DNA of 64,000 nucleotides from Pseudorhodobacter wandonensis (GTDB lineage Bacteria > Pseudomonadota > Alphaproteobacteria > Rhodobacterales > Rhodobacteraceae): NCBI RefSeq assembly GCF_001202035.1, contig NZ_LGHT01000042.1, positions 62,001-126,000 on the forward strand. Direction: 5' to 3'. The first letter of the stretch is position 1, and each line of letters starts with the position of its first letter. Below are positions 62,151 to 64,000 of the stretch, piece after piece. The notes under the pieces are model-generated. The model was not told where the DNA came from. It searched no databases and saw only the letters and a program-made list of their open reading frames with translations. Made by a program: the position numbers and the translations under genes.

Positions 62151-62800
62151 TCGACTTATCCGCCATTGAGGCCGCACTTAATCCGCACCACCTTGCGGTT
62201 ATGGGCGGCTTTCATGCAAAAGACGATCCAACCCTGCCCGAAGGTACCCAAACGCTAGTGCTGGTTGGCCCAGCCGAACCCGGGTTCTGGCCACATCTTT
62301 TGGCACAGCCCGAATGGCAAAGTGGCGCAGCCGATCCGATAGATCGATGGTCTCGGCGTGTGATCGGCCAAATTGCCTGCGATTTGCGGGCCAAAGCACT
62401 GTTCCCCTTTGGTGGGCCGCCATGGCACCCGTTTTACCAATGGGCGCTTCGGTCCGGGCGGGCATGGGAAAGCCCCGTGCGCCTGCTCGTTCATGACCAA
62501 ATGGGGCTTTTTGCTTCCTATCGAGGGGCCTTGGCGCTGCGCGAAGCGCTTGACCTGCCCGTCACGGGTGCAAGCCCCTGCAGCACCTGTGCCGACAAAC
62601 CCTGCCTTACCGCCTGCCCTGTGCAGGCTTTGACTGATGTGGGCTATGATCTGGCCGTTTGTCACAGTTTTCTAGACCGATCCGAGGGCGGGGATTGTAT
62701 GAAAAATGGTTGCAACGCGCGTCGTGCTTGCCCAGTGTCCCAAGCCTATGCAAGACTGCCAGAACAGTCGGCATATCACATGGGGCAATTTCACAAATGA
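62147..62800 (+). CDS. Ferredoxin-like Fe-S protein
   Basis: 217 residues. [18 protein letters not shown] supplies a CxxCxxxxC-x3-CP set like a 4Fe-4S ferredoxin, and [15 protein letters not shown] supplies a second group, as in the C-terminal half of QueG-like (epoxyqueuosine reductase-related) proteins. It lacks the corrinoid-binding part. Overlaps argB (ATGA) and sixA-like gene on the other side (ATGA), so the three are co-translated. Role unknown. Confidence 0.8.
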   Translation: MIDLSAIEAALNPHHLAVMGGFHAKDDPTLPEGTQTLVLVGPAEPGFWPHLLAQPEWQSGAADPIDRWSRRVIGQIACDLRAKALFPFGGPPWHPFYQWALRSGRAWESPVRLLVHDQMGLFASYRGALALREALDLPVTGASPCSTCADKPCLTACPVQALTDVGYDLAVCHSFLDRSEGGDCMKNGCNARRACPVSQAYARLPEQSAYHMGQFHK

Positions 62801-63303
62801 GCAAACGTCTAATCCTTACCCGCCACGCCAAATCCAACTGGGATGACCCGCTGACACCCGACCATGATCGACCACTGAATGAGCGCGGCACACGCGCCGC
62901 CGCCGACTTGGGCCAATGGCTTGCTTCGCGCGGATATGTTCCCGATGAGGTGCTTTGTTCAGATGCGGTGCGCACCCGTGAAACGTTCTCCGGTATAGCG
63001 CCTGTATTGGGTACGGCCCCTCAGCTTGCGTTGAAACCGGCGCTTTATCATGCCGGACCGGACGTTATGCTTGCGGTTCTGCGTCATGCCAAAGCCGACA
63101 CCGTGATGATGATTGGCCACAATCCCGGCATTGCCGAGTTCGCACATCGTCTGGTTGCGCACGCCTTGTCTGATCCTGATTTCCAGCGTTATCCGACGGG
63201 GGCAACGCTGGTAGTTGAGTTCATGATCGAGGATTGGAACGAAGTCACTTATGGAACAGGTGTCACACTGGATTTCATTGTGCCTAACGAAATCACCGCC
63301 TAA
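62797..63303 (+). CDS. SixA-type histidine phosphatase
   Basis: 168-residue member of the histidine-phosphatase (phosphoglycerate-mutase-like) clan. LTRHAKSNWDDP carries the phosphoacceptor H10, with R9; a second His is in MIGHNPGIAEFAHRL. SixA in E. coli dephosphorylates the ArcB HPt domain and PTS components; the target here cannot be told. The start overlaps the upstream TGA. Confidence 0.87.
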   Translation: MSKRLILTRHAKSNWDDPLTPDHDRPLNERGTRAAADLGQWLASRGYVPDEVLCSDAVRTRETFSGIAPVLGTAPQLALKPALYHAGPDVMLAVLRHAKADTVMMIGHNPGIAEFAHRLVAHALSDPDFQRYPTGATLVVEFMIEDWNEVTYGTGVTLDFIVPNEITA

Positions 63304-63321
63304 AGCGCCCCATGCAATAGA

Positions 63322-63352
63322 AAAAAACCCAGCCAACCGGCTGGGTTTTTGC
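63322..63352. terminator. Bidirectional terminator
   Basis: CCCAGCC/GGCTGGG stem with a 4-nt loop (63328-63345), flanked by A7 on the left and T5 on the right, so it can end both the rightward argB-sixA operon and the leftward ABC gene. Confidence 0.85.
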
Positions 63353-63369
63353 TTTGCCATGAAAGGCCT

Positions 63370-64000
63370 TTAGTGCCCCAAAATCTGGCTTAGGAACAGC
63401 TTTGTGCGCTCGGATTGCGGGTTATTAAAGAACTCTTCCGGCTCGTTTTGCTCAACAATCTGGCCCTGATCCATAAAGATCACCCGGTTGGCAACCTGCC
63501 GCGCAAAGCCCATTTCATGAGTCACGCACAGCATTGTCATGCCTTCCTCGGCCAACTCAATCATCGTATCAAGCACTTCCTTGATCATCTCGGGGTCAAG
63601 TGCCGATGTTGGTTCATCAAACAGCATGATCCGCGGTTTCATGCACAAAGAGCGCGCAATCGCCACACGCTGCTGCTGCCCGCCCGAAAGCATGCCAGGG
63701 TATTTGTGCGCCTGCTCGGGGATTTTAACCTTGTTCAGGTAATGCATCGCCACTTCCTCGGCCTCTTTCTTTGGGGTCTTGCGAACCCAAATCGGTGCCA
63801 AGGTCAGGTTTTCCAGAATGGTCAAATGCGGGAACAGGTTAAAGTGCTGGAACACCATCCCCACCTCTGACCGAACTTTGTCGATGTTTTTCAAGTCTGA
63901 TGTCAGCTCGGTCCCATCAACGATGATCTGCCCTTGCTGATGCTCTTCCAGCCGGTTGATACAGCGGATCAGCGTCGATTTACCCGACCCCGAAGGGCCC
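63370..64000 (-). CDS. Amino-acid ABC transporter ATP-binding protein, 5' end outside the window
   Basis: 210 residues of a GlnQ/AapP-type ATPase are visible. Walker A is [18 protein letters not shown] at the right edge; [14 protein letters not shown] is the Q-loop; [15 protein letters not shown] is the signature; [14 protein letters not shown] is Walker B; VTHEMGFA is the switch. These are diagnostic of polar amino-acid uptake systems. The permease and binding-protein genes should lie beyond the window. Confidence 0.95.
   Translation of the reverse strand, partial: GPSGSGKSTLIRCINRLEEHQQGQIIVDGTELTSDLKNIDKVRSEVGMVFQHFNLFPHLTILENLTLAPIWVRKTPKKEAEEVAMHYLNKVKIPEQAHKYPGMLSGGQQQRVAIARSLCMKPRIMLFDEPTSALDPEMIKEVLDTMIELAEEGMTMLCVTHEMGFARQVANRVIFMDQGQIVEQNEPEEFFNNPQSERTKLFLSQILGH

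Overview
The window looks like a chromosomal segment of a Rhodobacteraceae-type alphaproteobacterium (Roseobacter/Rhodobacter relatives). The signs are a moderately GC-rich sequence, a PhyR-NepR-EcfG general stress module, a ClpS/RsmC-like/SDR block, a pyrB/pyrC' pair with plsY, the rpmH-rnpA-yidD-yidC-engB-argB block, and short intergenic motifs of the GAGGTATTT...CCAAGATGAAG kind. The assignment rests on gene content and protein resemblance, not on a search. No phage, IS element, CRISPR array or rRNA operon was seen. There is one tRNA (Arg-ACG).

Layout. 0-19 kb: housekeeping and envelope genes. These are a partial D-Ala-D-Ala carboxypeptidase, a HAD phosphatase, clpS, an RsmC-like methyltransferase, an SDR protein lacking its catalytic lysine, small lipoproteins, an M48 metalloprotease, DUF2254, an IMPACT-family protein, the leftward pyrB-X-Y-pyrC'-plsY group, a family-4-like uracil-DNA glycosylase, a LysE exporter, moaB and a two-gene RND efflux system. 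19-22.3 kb: an alpha/beta hydrolase divergent from a succinate-semialdehyde dehydrogenase, then about 1 kb without an assignable gene.

22.3-32.9 kb is a general stress island: csbD, dps, YqjE-like and YqjD-like envelope proteins, an AI-2E-type permease, a Crp/Fnr regulator, a degenerate receiver, phyR, nepR, ecfG, a HisKA_2 kinase, a phospholipase D-like protein, DUF1328 and a PRC-barrel protein. Nine GGAAC-N16/17-CGTT-like EcfG promoters were found here by eye and none convincing elsewhere. Two of them face each other inside one palindrome between phyR and nepR. One drives no recognised gene and may make a small RNA.

33.2-36.8 kb is a leftward ABC uptake operon (DUF1636, ATPase, binding protein, permease) behind a cobalamin riboswitch. 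37-38.6 kb holds a peptidoglycan-binding protein, a cold-shock protein and a TerB-like protein.

38.85-49.85 kb is the most unusual part. It encodes two exported caspase-fold proteases, an exported HtrA-like protease with two PDZ domains, an exported chymotrypsin-fold (S1) zymogen, a patatin-like phospholipase lipoprotein that seems to start at CTG, a small exported protein, and a response regulator/histidine kinase pair. Nearly every non-regulatory product carries an export signal, which suggests an extracytoplasmic proteolysis/lipolysis system under its own two-component control.

50-64 kb: tRNA-Arg, an orphan histidine kinase, a TVP38/TMEM64 protein with a MerA/Lpd-like flavoprotein, rpmH-rnpA-yidD, an EAL protein with a ruined GGDEF site, yidC, a MOSC protein, engB, an SDR, argB, a ferredoxin-like protein, sixA-like phosphatase, and a partial amino-acid ABC ATPase running off the right edge.
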